From Pedobacter sp. MC2016-15 (GTDB lineage: Bacteria; Bacteroidota; Bacteroidia; Sphingobacteriales; Sphingobacteriaceae), in NCBI RefSeq assembly GCF_026239695.1, contig NZ_JAPIVS010000003.1, positions 310,001-374,000 of the forward strand: a stretch of DNA of 64,000 bases, in the 5' to 3' direction. The position numbers and the translations under genes are program-made. The notes under the pieces are model-generated. The model was not told the DNA's origin. It made no database searches and was given only the letters and a program-made list of their open reading frames with translations. Positions 18,018 to 27,265 of the stretch are shown here, one piece after another. Positions within the stretch are counted from its first letter, which is position 1, and each line of letters opens with the position of its first letter.

Positions 18018-20168
18018 ATGGATATAAAATCGTTTCTAAAATTACTGAATCGCTATAAATGGATACTCATATTGGTACCATTAATCTCAGCCGTTGCTAC
18101 ATATTTCCTGGCTAAACAGCTACCAAAGACATACAGTTCTGAAGCTAAAATAGCAACAGGTATCGTCGACCCTTCTAAACAGGTGGCTGGTGCTGCTCCT
18201 TTGGATTATTTCAAAATGAGTCAGGAATTTGATAACATCATCGAGCAGATGAAGATGAGAAAGATCATGTCTATTTTATCTTATAATCTGATCTTACACG
18301 ATTTAGATAATCCTAAGGAAACATTTAAGCCATACAGTGAAAAGTTAGATTCACTTTCTGCGGATGATCGTAAAAAAGTAGCAGAACTCTTCCGTCGTAA
18401 CCTGGCAGCTAAAACGCCGGTTAGCCCTGCAGATAACAAAGGCGAGTTCAAACTTTATGATCTCGTTAACTCAATGGGCTATGGTGAAGCCGCCATACAC
18501 AAATCCCTTGAAATTACACATGGTGATAACAGTGACTTTATCAATGTTAAATTTGTCTCTGATAATCCTTCATTGTCAGCTTTCGTGGTAAATACGCTAA
18601 GTACTGAGTTTATCCGTAATTACGGTTTGGATGTAAACTTTAATCAGGGCCAAAGTAATGAGGTTCTCGACTCGGTTCTGAAGGTGAAAGAACGTGACAT
18701 GAACGCGAAAAATCAGGCATTGAAAGATTTCAAAATGAGCAATGGAGTTTTGAATCTGGACAAGCAATCTCAACTGGTCTTTACGCAGATCACAGCGGCT
18801 GAAGATAGAAAAGCACAGGTGTTGAGAAGTGTACAAGCCAGCCAGAGTGCAATTGCTAATATCGAAAGCAGATTGAGAAGCAATGATCCCAATATGGGAA
18901 AAAATGTTGTGCGTGATAATGCGGCAATTGTAAATATCAGAAGTCAGCTGGAAATAGCAAACAGAAGATATGTTGATGGTAATTTTAAGCCGGAGGATAA
19001 AAGAAGGGTAGATTCGTTATCAAACATTCAGATCGCACTTTCTGCTAACAATTCTGATAAATATGTGGTAGATCCTCAGGTTTCCAGACAGGCTTTACTG
19101 GCTCAGAAATACAATTTGGAGACTACTGTTGCAGAGCAAACCGGAAGTGTCAGATCTATAGATAATGAGCTGGCAGCAGCACGCGCAAAATACAATGCAA
19201 TGGTGCCTTTTGATGCCAATATCTCTAACTACACACGTGATGCAGATATGGCAACGAAAGATTACCTTGAAGCATTAAACAGGATCAATACCACGCAGGC
19301 TCAGCAAAATATGAGTTTAAAACTGCAGATTGCACAGTTGGGATTACCTGGATTACCTGAGACTTCGAAAGTTATCATCTTCACTGCCCTTTCTGGCATA
19401 GCAATGTTCTTCGTTTGTTTATCTGTATTAGTTGCACTGTTTGTTACAGATTCATCAATCAATACAACCCAGCAATTGGCGAACGCTACAAAATCTAAAG
19501 TTGTTGGTAGCTTAAATCTTCTACCTGAAGGTGATACAACAATCAGAACCATCTGGAATAATACTGATACCAACAACAACTATAATATTCATAAAGAGCT
19601 ACTCCGATCGCTGCGATTTGAGATCAGTGATCTGATGTCTGCAGATGATAGCAGAATTCTTGGAGTTACCAGTCTTGTTGGTGGTGAAGGAAAAACGTTT
19701 TTAGCTGGTAACCTGGCTTATGCATACGCCATGACCGGCAAAAAAATTCTGTTGATTGGTGGTGAGCAGGCAGCTCCTGTATTATCTGATTCAAAACAAC
19801 TGACCAGGGCGCAGAACTTTGAAACTTTTCTTGTTAACAGGGAGATTAAGGTTGAAGACCTGATTACTAAATTAAGTAAAGTTGATCATCATAAATCGTT
19901 GCTGGAAATTCAGAATGAAAGAAACCTGAGATCTGGTTTTGATGTATTGAAAAAACAGTTTGATGTCATTATTATTGATATTGAAAGCATGACTGACATC
20001 AATATAGCTAAGGAATGGCTATCGTTTACTGAGAAAAGTATAGCAGTATTTGCTGCAGGAAATAAATTGACTGACGGTGATAAAGATATGGTTACCTTAT
20101 TGAAAAATCATCCTGGATTTATCGGCTGGGTGATCAATAAAGTTAGACTGAGCGAAATCCAGGCTTGA
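18018..20168 (+). CDS. Wzc/GumC-like polysaccharide co-polymerase with degenerate kinase domain
   Basis: From the ATG at 18018 this is a 716-residue inner-membrane protein. The first membrane helix (about 15-33, WILILVPLISAVATYFLA) and the second (about 451-477) enclose a large periplasmic coiled-coil Wzz domain. The cytoplasmic C-terminal domain is a BY-kinase fold. Walker A is kept (GGEGKT at 555-560) and Walker B is kept (FDVIIIDIE at about 648), but the Walker A' motif, normally LLIDADLRRP, reads LLIGGEQAAP, with the first Asp lost. There is no C-terminal tyrosine cluster. It probably binds nucleotide and sets chain length but does not autophosphorylate in the usual way. The gene follows the TolC-like gene by 16 bases. 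Confidence 0.88.
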   Translation: MDIKSFLKLLNRYKWILILVPLISAVATYFLAKQLPKTYSSEAKIATGIVDPSKQVAGAAPLDYFKMSQEFDNIIEQMKMRKIMSILSYNLILHDLDNPKETFKPYSEKLDSLSADDRKKVAELFRRNLAAKTPVSPADNKGEFKLYDLVNSMGYGEAAIHKSLEITHGDNSDFINVKFVSDNPSLSAFVVNTLSTEFIRNYGLDVNFNQGQSNEVLDSVLKVKERDMNAKNQALKDFKMSNGVLNLDKQSQLVFTQITAAEDRKAQVLRSVQASQSAIANIESRLRSNDPNMGKNVVRDNAAIVNIRSQLEIANRRYVDGNFKPEDKRRVDSLSNIQIALSANNSDKYVVDPQVSRQALLAQKYNLETTVAEQTGSVRSIDNELAAARAKYNAMVPFDANISNYTRDADMATKDYLEALNRINTTQAQQNMSLKLQIAQLGLPGLPETSKVIIFTALSGIAMFFVCLSVLVALFVTDSSINTTQQLANATKSKVVGSLNLLPEGDTTIRTIWNNTDTNNNYNIHKELLRSLRFEISDLMSADDSRILGVTSLVGGEGKTFLAGNLAYAYAMTGKKILLIGGEQAAPVLSDSKQLTRAQNFETFLVNREIKVEDLITKLSKVDHHKSLLEIQNERNLRSGFDVLKKQFDVIIIDIESMTDINIAKEWLSFTEKSIAVFAAGNKLTDGDKDMVTLLKNHPGFIGWVINKVRLSEIQA

Positions 20169-20187
20169 TTGGGGAGAGCAATTTAAT

Positions 20188-21657
20188 ATGCAGCAGGAAT
20201 CGACGTATCTTTCTTTGAAAAGATCACAAATATTGTTTTTGGTTTTTGGGGTTATAGTTGCTTTACTATGCAGTGTTGCAGTCTATGAGTTTAATTTCCT
20301 TGGACCAATTATTATCGCACTTGCTGCCATTGGTATTGTATACCTGATTTTTGTGTTCAGAAATCCAAAAATTGGATTGTATACACTCATCCCTTATTGT
20401 TTCCTCCTTGGATTTTTCAGCAGGGAAATAGGTGGTATTCAATACGGAATGGGTATAGAAGTTATCCTGATACTTACCTGGCTGTCTTCACTGGTTTATT
20501 ATAAAAAGGACGATTGGCAGGCTATCAAAAATGATATGTGTCTTCTGTGGCTGCTGTGGTTTATCTTTAGTGTACTTGAAGTAATCAATCCTGAAGGAGC
20601 GAGTATTGTAGGCTGGGTCACAGAAATTCGTACTGAAGCTCTATATCCAATTCTTATTATCCCACTCACATTTGTCATTGTAAAAAACAGAAAAGACTTT
20701 GATGTAATCATCAAGATCATGCTTGCAATGGTGCTCATCGCTGGATTAAACGGAATTAAACAAGTTCATATTGGTTTATTTCCAGGTGAGCAGGCTTTTC
20801 TGGATGGTCCGGGAGGCGTTACGCACATGATCTTCGGAAAGATGAGGGCTTTCTCATTTTATGACGCTGGTCAGTTTGGTGCTTTCGAGGCCAGTTTTGT
20901 GGTCATGGCAGTTGTGCTTGCTCTGGGAACCTCAACACTGTGGAAAAAAGTGGTACTGTTTATGCTCGCAGGAGTTTACGTTTATGCCATGCTGGTTTCA
21001 GGAACAAGAGGCGCATTCTTCGCACTTGTTGTAGCGGCTATCTTTGCCATATTTCTCACTAAGAATTACAAAGTGTTGTTTTTTGGGGGAATGTTTATGG
21101 TGATGTTCTTCGTGGTTCTGAAGTACACTTATATAGGCAGTGGTATCTATTCGATCCAACGATTCAGAAGTTCTGTAGATCCCAATGATCCTTCTTTGAT
21201 GGTACGTTTTAATACACAGCGTATGCTGAGGGAGTACATGAGCTCAAGACCTTTCGGAGGTGGACTAGGTGTACTGGGTGTAAATTCGGTTTATAACCAG
21301 GATAAATGGTTATCCATCATTCAGCCGGACAGTTACTGGGTAAAGATATGGGCCATGACTGGGATTGTCGGTCTCACACTTTGGTTCAGTATGATGATGT
21401 ATATTCTCGGTAAATGCTGTGGAATTATTTGGATGATCCAGAATAAGAAGCTGCAGATAAAATTAATAGCAGTATTTTCAACTACCGCCGGAATTTTTTT
21501 CTGTAGCTATGGTAATGAGGTCATCAACACGATGCCCTCGCTATTGGTTACCTGCCTGACTTTTGCGTTGGTCTATATGGGGCCAAAGTTTGACCGGGAA
21601 ATTGCCGACGATGAAAAGAAGCGCTCTGCTTCATCAACCGACCTTCAACTTATATAA
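20188..21657 (+). CDS. O-antigen ligase/Wzy-type polymerase
   Basis: A 489-residue polytopic protein with about 11-12 membrane segments and a large periplasmic loop in the C-terminal half. The Wzy_C signature is present around SGTRGAFFALVVAA, with the following loop carrying RPFGGGLGVLGVNSVYN and PDSYWVKIWAMTG. Proteins of this family link polyprenyl-linked repeat units (polymerase) or transfer finished chains (ligase). Its place between the Wzc-like protein and the glycosyltransferases, in an operon with a flippase, favours a polymerase. The last 20 residues are a charged cytoplasmic tail. Confidence 0.85.
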   Translation: MQQESTYLSLKRSQILFLVFGVIVALLCSVAVYEFNFLGPIIIALAAIGIVYLIFVFRNPKIGLYTLIPYCFLLGFFSREIGGIQYGMGIEVILILTWLSSLVYYKKDDWQAIKNDMCLLWLLWFIFSVLEVINPEGASIVGWVTEIRTEALYPILIIPLTFVIVKNRKDFDVIIKIMLAMVLIAGLNGIKQVHIGLFPGEQAFLDGPGGVTHMIFGKMRAFSFYDAGQFGAFEASFVVMAVVLALGTSTLWKKVVLFMLAGVYVYAMLVSGTRGAFFALVVAAIFAIFLTKNYKVLFFGGMFMVMFFVVLKYTYIGSGIYSIQRFRSSVDPNDPSLMVRFNTQRMLREYMSSRPFGGGLGVLGVNSVYNQDKWLSIIQPDSYWVKIWAMTGIVGLTLWFSMMMYILGKCCGIIWMIQNKKLQIKLIAVFSTTAGIFFCSYGNEVINTMPSLLVTCLTFALVYMGPKFDREIADDEKKRSASSTDLQLI

Positions 21658-21665
21658 TACAGATT

Positions 21666-21776
21666 ATGCCATTTGAAATATTTGTCCTTCCTGGTTTGAT
21701 ATTGTTTGTCTATGGGTTCTTCAAAGGTCATAAGAGATATAAAGAAGAATTTTCGAAGGAGAATGAAACTTCATAA
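21666..21776 (+). CDS. 36-residue membrane protein inside the exopolysaccharide operon
   Basis: The frame from the ATG at 21666 encodes 36 residues, MPFEIFVLPGLILFVYGF and then a tail rich in Lys and Glu (KGHKRYKEEF). It has one membrane segment with a positive cytoplasmic end. It fits exactly between the polymerase stop (8 bases before) and the GT2 start (11 bases after), and the spacing pattern matches the other operon genes. Small single-pass proteins of this kind often act as subunits or regulators of membrane complexes. I know no family for it, and whether it is translated is an inference from position and frame. Confidence 0.55.
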   Translation: MPFEIFVLPGLILFVYGFFKGHKRYKEEFSKENETS

Positions 21777-21787
21777 TAAAGTTATTT

Positions 21788-22942
21788 ATGGGAAAAGCTA
21801 TTTGGATTATTTTTCAGGTCATTATCGGGTATAATCTCGTTCTTCCTTTTCTACTGTTTGTTTTCTACAAACTTGTAAAAAAAAGCAGACCGAAAACGCT
21901 GTCGAATAAAGAATATGACTATGCGATCATTGTAACAGCATATGAACAAACTGCCTTGCTTCCTGCCGTTGTTGCTTCCCTGCTGCAGGTGAAGTACAGT
22001 AATTACCTGATTTATATCGTTGCCGACAACTGTGATATTTCCACGCTAAATTTTACTGACCCAAGGGTGATTTTGCTGAGGCCTGAGAAGGTGCTTGCCA
22101 GTAATACGCGCTCACATTTATATGCTATAGCCAACTTTAGAAGAGATCATGAGATCCTGACTATTATTGATAGTGACAACCTTACTGATCCAAATTACCT
22201 GAACGAGCTGAATGTTTTCTTTGATGCAGGATATGAAGCTGTACAGGGTGTAAGGGCTGCAAAAAATTTAAATACTACCTATGCCTGCCTTGATGCTGCA
22301 AGAGATATTTACTATCATTTCTATGATGGAGAAGTACTTTTTCAACTGGGATCATCAGCCACGCTGTCAGGCTCCGGAATGGCGTTTAAAACTGCTCTTT
22401 ACAAGGCTTGTTTCGATAATCTGGATATCACTGGTGCCGGTTTCGACAAGGTATTACAGGCTCAGATCCTGAGAATGAATAAACGTATCGCTTTTGCCAA
22501 AGACGCGATAGTTTATGACGAGAAAACTTCAGATTCTGCGCAGCTGGTTAATCAACGTTCGCGATGGATCAATACCTGGTTTAAATACTTTGGATACGGT
22601 TTTGATATTCTGCTCAGAGGAGTCAAAAGATTCGATTTTAATCAGTTTCTATTTGGAATTATCCTGTTAAGACCACCCTTATTCATATTTATATTGTTAT
22701 CCGGACTCTGCGCGCTGATGAATATTTTTATATTTCCTGTTTATTCGCTAATTTGGATCATAGCTTTTGGACTATTTATTTTAAGTTTTGTGATCGCACT
22801 GAAAAATCATGCAACTGATCCGAGGATTTATAAATCTTTAATCAATATTCCTAAGTTTATATTTTTCCAGTTATTATCTTTAGTACATGCCAGACAGGCA
22901 AACAAAAGGTCTGTAGCTACAAAACACAATGTAAATTCATAA
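21788..22942 (+). CDS. GT2 glycosyltransferase with membrane segments
   Basis: A 384-residue protein with one N-terminal membrane helix (about 5-28), a GT2 catalytic domain (about 45-280) and two or three helices near the C-terminus (about 297-340). The catalytic motifs are YAIIVTAYEQ at the nucleotide site, the DSD metal-binding triad in TIIDSDNLTDPNYL, SGSGMAFK, and QRSRWINTWFKYF, which corresponds to the Q/RXXRW motif of processive and cellulose-synthase-like GT2 enzymes. It should act at the cytoplasmic face on a lipid-linked acceptor in repeat-unit assembly. Confidence 0.86.
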   Translation: MGKAIWIIFQVIIGYNLVLPFLLFVFYKLVKKSRPKTLSNKEYDYAIIVTAYEQTALLPAVVASLLQVKYSNYLIYIVADNCDISTLNFTDPRVILLRPEKVLASNTRSHLYAIANFRRDHEILTIIDSDNLTDPNYLNELNVFFDAGYEAVQGVRAAKNLNTTYACLDAARDIYYHFYDGEVLFQLGSSATLSGSGMAFKTALYKACFDNLDITGAGFDKVLQAQILRMNKRIAFAKDAIVYDEKTSDSAQLVNQRSRWINTWFKYFGYGFDILLRGVKRFDFNQFLFGIILLRPPLFIFILLSGLCALMNIFIFPVYSLIWIIAFGLFILSFVIALKNHATDPRIYKSLINIPKFIFFQLLSLVHARQANKRSVATKHNVNS

Positions 22943-22960
22943 GCATTATATAAATAAGCG

Positions 22961-24166
22961 GTGTCAGAAATAATAAAAGGAAGAGATATTGTTATAGTTG
23001 GTCAGCAGCCCTGGGACATTGCAATCGGGAGCAATTGTAAAAATATTGCGGCTGAATTATCTAAATATAACAGAGTGCTATATGTTAATTCTGCTTTAGA
23101 CCGAATCACCTTATTGCGAAACAGAAATGCTCAGGCTATAATACGGCGGAGAAATGTGATTAAGGGACAGGAAAATGGTCTTGTGCCGGTTTCAGATAAT
23201 CTATGGACACTTTATCCGGATGTGTTGATAGAATCAGTCAACTGGATCAATAATCCGGGAATTTTCGATTTACTCAATAAAAGGAATAACCGGCTTTTTG
23301 CTAAATCTATTTTGAAAGCAATCTCGTTATTAAACTTTAGGGATGTTATTCTTTTCAATGATAACGATATGTTCAAAAGCTTTTATCTGAAGGAGTTTTT
23401 AAAGCCATCTGTCAGCATTTATTATTCCAGGGATTATATGCTTGCCGTAGACTACTGGAAGAAACATGGGGAAAGAATTGAGCCGGAGCTAATCCGTAAA
23501 AGTGACCTCTGCGTAGCAAATTCAACGTATTTGACTGATTATTGTAAAAAATATAATAACAGTTCATTTTATATTGGACAAGGCTGTGAACTGGATATTT
23601 TTACCAGTACAGAGAGCTTCCCGCCAATAGCAGCAATTGCAAATCTTAGCGGCCCCAAAATAGGATACGTTGGGGCATTGCAAAGTATAAGACTGGATAT
23701 TGACTTGCTTGCTCATATTGCAAAGCAGAGACCAGACTGGAATTTGATCCTGGTAGGTCCTGAAGATGAAGTTTTCAGGGACAGTGCTTTGCATCAGATT
23801 CCAAATGTACATTTCCTTGGCTCACAGAAACCTGAAGATCTGCCCGCGTATATTAATGCTTTTGATGTATGTATCAACCCTCAGCTGGTTAACCAGGTGA
23901 CGATTGGCAATTATCCGAGGAAAATTGATGAATATCTTGCGATGGGTAAACCGGTAGTTGCCACAAAAACACCTGCCGTAGGCATTTTTGGTGAGACTGT
24001 CTATGCTGCGGCTGATAAGTATGAATTTCAAACAGCCATTGAAAATGCAATGCAGGAAAATTCTGCTGAGCGGTCTGACAAACGGATAGCTCTTGCACGT
24101 TCTCATTCCTGGGAAAATAGTGTCGGCGAATTATATAAAGCCATTAACCAGGTGATAAAAAACTAA
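22961..24166 (+). CDS. GT4-like glycosyltransferase
   Basis: A 401-residue protein of GT-B fold, read from a GTG start because no ATG lies in the right place. The N-terminal half opens DIVIVGQQPWDIAIGSNCKNIA, and the C-terminal half has the nucleotide-sugar site in GYVGALQSIRLDIDLLAHIA, LVGP, and the family motif region CINPQLVNQVTIGNYPRKIDEYLAMGKPVVAT, with the conserved Glu in KIDEYLA. It probably adds one sugar to the growing repeat unit. It is followed by the acetyltransferase after two bases, which indicates tight coupling. Confidence 0.85.
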   Translation: MSEIIKGRDIVIVGQQPWDIAIGSNCKNIAAELSKYNRVLYVNSALDRITLLRNRNAQAIIRRRNVIKGQENGLVPVSDNLWTLYPDVLIESVNWINNPGIFDLLNKRNNRLFAKSILKAISLLNFRDVILFNDNDMFKSFYLKEFLKPSVSIYYSRDYMLAVDYWKKHGERIEPELIRKSDLCVANSTYLTDYCKKYNNSSFYIGQGCELDIFTSTESFPPIAAIANLSGPKIGYVGALQSIRLDIDLLAHIAKQRPDWNLILVGPEDEVFRDSALHQIPNVHFLGSQKPEDLPAYINAFDVCINPQLVNQVTIGNYPRKIDEYLAMGKPVVATKTPAVGIFGETVYAAADKYEFQTAIENAMQENSAERSDKRIALARSHSWENSVGELYKAINQVIKN

Positions 24167-24168
24167 AG

Positions 24169-24783
24169 ATGTCCTTAGCTGAAAAAATAAAATCAAATCC
24201 ATTCCTGAAGAAGATCGCACATCAGATGCTGATCCCTGCAAATGATTTCAGGCCCAGGCTCTGGGTAAGATTATTTGTAAATCCTTTTAAGCATAAACGT
24301 GGTAAAGGATCTATCGTCAGGAGCCGGACAAGAATTGATGTTTTTCCATTCAACAACTTTCAACTTGGTGAAAAGAGTCTTATTGAAGATTTTTCAACCA
24401 TCAATAATGGTGTAGGTGATGTTTACATAGGGAATGAATCTGTGGTAGGTATTGGTTGTACAGTCATTGGCCCGGTGAATATTGGTAATCATGTGATCAT
24501 GGCTCAGAATATTGTTGTTTCTGGCTTAAATCATGGTTATGAAATTATTGATATACCTCCAAGTGAGCAAAAAACGATCACCAATCTCATTACTATTATG
24601 GATGATGTGTGGATTGGCGCAAACTGTGTGGTGACATCTGGTGTTACTATAGGTAAACACGCCGTCATTGGTGCAGGAAGTGTAGTGACCAAGGATGTAC
24701 CACCGTTTTCTGTATCTGTGGGTAACCCGGCGAGGGTAGTAAAGCAATATAATTTTGAAACTGCTAAATGGGAGAGGATATAA
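24169..24783 (+). CDS. Hexapeptide-repeat acetyltransferase
   Basis: A 204-residue protein with left-handed beta-helix repeats from about residue 55 to 190. The pattern of Ile or Val every six residues is seen in VYIGNESVVGIGCTVIGPVNIGNHV and VWIGANCVVTSGVTIGKHAVIGAGSVVTKDVP. The catalytic His region is VSGLNHGYEIIDIPP, and the closing VGNPARVVK is standard for the maltose/galactoside/WcaF-type O-acetyltransferases. It probably acetylates a sugar of the repeat unit using acetyl-CoA. Its stop is four bases before the next start. Confidence 0.87.
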   Translation: MSLAEKIKSNPFLKKIAHQMLIPANDFRPRLWVRLFVNPFKHKRGKGSIVRSRTRIDVFPFNNFQLGEKSLIEDFSTINNGVGDVYIGNESVVGIGCTVIGPVNIGNHVIMAQNIVVSGLNHGYEIIDIPPSEQKTITNLITIMDDVWIGANCVVTSGVTIGKHAVIGAGSVVTKDVPPFSVSVGNPARVVKQYNFETAKWERI

Positions 24784-24787
24784 ACAT

Positions 24788-25618
24788 ATGAGTTATTTAA
24801 AGAACCCCGACTGGCTTGGCCAGTTTCTCTATCCTTTTGAAAAATTCGAGGAGGTACCATCCTCGCTTTTTGATGCTATTAATAGTGACCTCGACAGGGT
24901 ACAGAGTAAAACTCCGGTGGTGAGTATCGTAGTGATCGCCTGGAATGAGGAAATCAATATCCTGCGCTGTGTAGCTACTTTGTCAAAAATGAAAACAGAT
25001 ATACCTTTTGAGATTATCGTGGTCAACAATAACTCGAAAGACCGTACACAAGATACGATTGATCAGCTTCATGTCAGATCTTTTAATGAGCTTACACAAG
25101 GTGCAGGTCCCGCCCGTCAGAAAGGACAGGTAGAAGCCCTGGGAAAATATATTCTCACCGCTGATGCAGATTGTTTTTATCCACCGTGCTGGGTGGATGA
25201 GATGATGAAAGTCTTAACGCAGAAAGACGTTGTTTGTATCTACGGTAGGTACTCCTTCATTGGAGAATCCACCTTTCCACGATGGAAATTATTAATCCTT
25301 GAAAAGCTCAAGGATACTATGGCTAGTTTGAGACATATAAAACAACCTTATTTTAATACCTTTGGAATTAGCATGGGTTACATCAGGGAATATGGACTGA
25401 AGATCGGATTTATCACCATTAACAGGAGGGGCGAAGATGGTCAGCTTGCCATGGATTTGATGAAATATGGTAAAATTAAACAAATGAAATCCAGAAAGGG
25501 CCGGGTTTGGACAGGTGTAAGAACGCTCACTCAAAATGGTTCATTCTTCAACATTGTTGCCTCCAGAATCAAAGAAGATCTCAAACGATTTAAATACAAT
25601 TTCATTACGCGTAACTAA
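24788..25618 (+). CDS. GT2 glycosyltransferase
   Basis: A 276-residue soluble GT2 enzyme from the ATG at 24788. VSIVVIAWNEEINILRCVATL is the nucleotide-binding start, FEIIVVNNNSKDRTQDTI follows, and TADADCFYPPCWV carries the DAD metal site. QGAGPARQKGQVEALGKYI is the standard acceptor-side block. The C-terminal part contains NRRGEDGQLAMDLM, the ED motif of the catalytic base region. An in-frame ATG at 24755 overlaps the acetyltransferase gene and would add 11 poor residues, so the later start is used. It is an exopolysaccharide repeat-unit enzyme by context. Confidence 0.87.
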   Translation: MSYLKNPDWLGQFLYPFEKFEEVPSSLFDAINSDLDRVQSKTPVVSIVVIAWNEEINILRCVATLSKMKTDIPFEIIVVNNNSKDRTQDTIDQLHVRSFNELTQGAGPARQKGQVEALGKYILTADADCFYPPCWVDEMMKVLTQKDVVCIYGRYSFIGESTFPRWKLLILEKLKDTMASLRHIKQPYFNTFGISMGYIREYGLKIGFITINRRGEDGQLAMDLMKYGKIKQMKSRKGRVWTGVRTLTQNGSFFNIVASRIKEDLKRFKYNFITRN

Positions 25619-25653
25619 TACAAACCCGAGCCAATTACTTTCCCTATCTCTTC

Positions 25654-27003
25654 ATGTTTAATATCAAAAAGAAAGCTCTTCTAATCATTAACAACCTGCA
25701 TTTCCTATCACTTCTGGGTAATGGACTGATGTCAGTTTTTGGAATGGTTACACTGGCAATACTCTACAGAACCCTGCCAGTGGTTGAAATGGGAGTTTAT
25801 ATTTTCTTTATGGCTATCTGGGGCTTGATTGATGTATTGAGATCAGGGTTTCTCAGCATTACTATCGTAAAATTTTATTCAGGTACAACCATGGAGAGGG
25901 CTCGGCAGGTAGCAGGATCCGCATGGTTTATCGGCCTTTTCATTACTGCGGCCTCAGTCTTGATCAATATTCCAACTTATTTTATTGCCGGCTATGTGTC
26001 TGACAGGGGCTTGTCCTTATTTCTCAAATACTTTTCACTAGTTTCTGTAGTCACTTTACCATGTTTTATGGCAAACTGCATCGTTCAGGCAGAGAAACAG
26101 TTTGGCAGGCTATTATGGTTTAAAATCATGACTCAGGGATCTTTCGCACTGATGATCTTTCTTCTTGCTTTTTTTGATAGGATCACCCTCACTTCGGTGC
26201 TTCTGGCGTTTGGAATCTCTAACTTACTGTCCAGTGTGATTACGCTAATGCTTAAATGGACCATGATTTTTTCATTAAAATATGCAGACCGTGAGACGAT
26301 TTGGGAACTTTTCCATTTCGGAAAATATAGCATGGGGACCAATATAGGTTCTAATTTGTTTAGTGTAACAAATACCTTTGCCATTAACTTTTTCATCGGT
26401 CCTGCTGCTTTGGCTATTTTTAACCTGGGTAGTAAATTTATGCAGGTAATTGAGATTCCGATGTTAAGTTTCGCATCTACAGGTATGCCCATTTTGTCTA
26501 ATCACTATAACAAAGGTGAACACGGTGAAATGATGTATACGCTGAAAAAGTTGATAGGTATGATGACGATCGTTCTCCTGCCATTTACAATTCTGGCGCT
26601 CATCTTTGCTGAACCTGTCATCAGTATTCTGGGCGGAACTGCACATTCTCAGAATGAAGCTCCCAATTTGTTTCGTTTGTTTATGATCTTTGGGTTATTA
26701 TATCCTGCAGATCGATTCTTTGCCCTGGCACTCGACGTGATACATCTGCCCAAAATTAACTTTTACAAAATCCTGGTGATGCTGATTGTCAACGTAGTTG
26801 CTATAGTAATAGGGGTGTGGATTTACCCTTCTGTTTATTCCATTGCCATTGCAGGTATATTCCCAACTATTGTTGCTGTGCTTATTACATATGCTCCATT
26901 GAATAAGTATCAGAAGTTTAGCTTCTGGAGCATGTATGTCATTGGTTATAAAGAAGTCATTCTTTTCATCAGGCAGATGAGAGTTACTCTATTCAAGAGA
27001 TAA
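25654..27003 (+). CDS. Wzx-type polysaccharide flippase
   Basis: A 449-residue polytopic protein with about 12-14 membrane helices of the MOP (multidrug/oligosaccharidyl-lipid/polysaccharide) exporter superfamily. The N-terminal GNGLMSVFGMVTLAILYRTLPVVEMGVYIFF is typical of Wzx proteins, and the FHFGKYSMGTNIGSNLFSVTNTFAINFFIGPAALAIFNLGSK stretch begins the second half. It should flip the undecaprenyl-linked repeat unit to the periplasm. It is the last gene of the operon and is followed by a bidirectional terminator about 200 bases later. Confidence 0.87.
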   Translation: MFNIKKKALLIINNLHFLSLLGNGLMSVFGMVTLAILYRTLPVVEMGVYIFFMAIWGLIDVLRSGFLSITIVKFYSGTTMERARQVAGSAWFIGLFITAASVLINIPTYFIAGYVSDRGLSLFLKYFSLVSVVTLPCFMANCIVQAEKQFGRLLWFKIMTQGSFALMIFLLAFFDRITLTSVLLAFGISNLLSSVITLMLKWTMIFSLKYADRETIWELFHFGKYSMGTNIGSNLFSVTNTFAINFFIGPAALAIFNLGSKFMQVIEIPMLSFASTGMPILSNHYNKGEHGEMMYTLKKLIGMMTIVLLPFTILALIFAEPVISILGGTAHSQNEAPNLFRLFMIFGLLYPADRFFALALDVIHLPKINFYKILVMLIVNVVAIVIGVWIYPSVYSIAIAGIFPTIVAVLITYAPLNKYQKFSFWSMYVIGYKEVILFIRQMRVTLFKR

Positions 27004-27202
27004 GCGCTAGACCTGGAATCGAATAGATTAACCACACTGGTTAGCTACTGTATAGCGATCATGAGATATACTCCCCATACTACTCTTTCCTGCGTTGGCC
27101 TTGTGCTCTGGACTAACCGGTTGCTGTGCTATTTCTATAAGTACAGATGCGATGTATACAGTCGCGATTCAAACTGTTTATCTGAGGCAACCTGGCCAGG
27201 CC

Positions 27203-27238
27203 AAAAAAAAGGCTGCATCACATGATGCAGCCTTTTTT
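27203..27238. terminator. Bidirectional rho-independent terminator
   Basis: A 9-bp GC-rich stem (27211-27219 with 27224-27232) around the loop ACAT is preceded by eight A and followed by six T, so it works for both strands. It separates the flippase operon (+) from the beta-helix lipoprotein gene (-). The rest of 27004-27265 contains short palindromes such as CCTGGCCAGG but no gene. Confidence 0.85.
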
Positions 27239-27265
27239 GTATATGATTAGGGTCTTGTATAGATC

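Noticed and set aside
27004-27265. Palindromes AACCA-CAC-TGGTT, AACCGGTT and CCTGGCCAGG after the flippase gene as a possible attachment site.
   Set aside because: No direct repeats, tRNA end or integrase gene accompanies them; they look like ordinary short palindromes.
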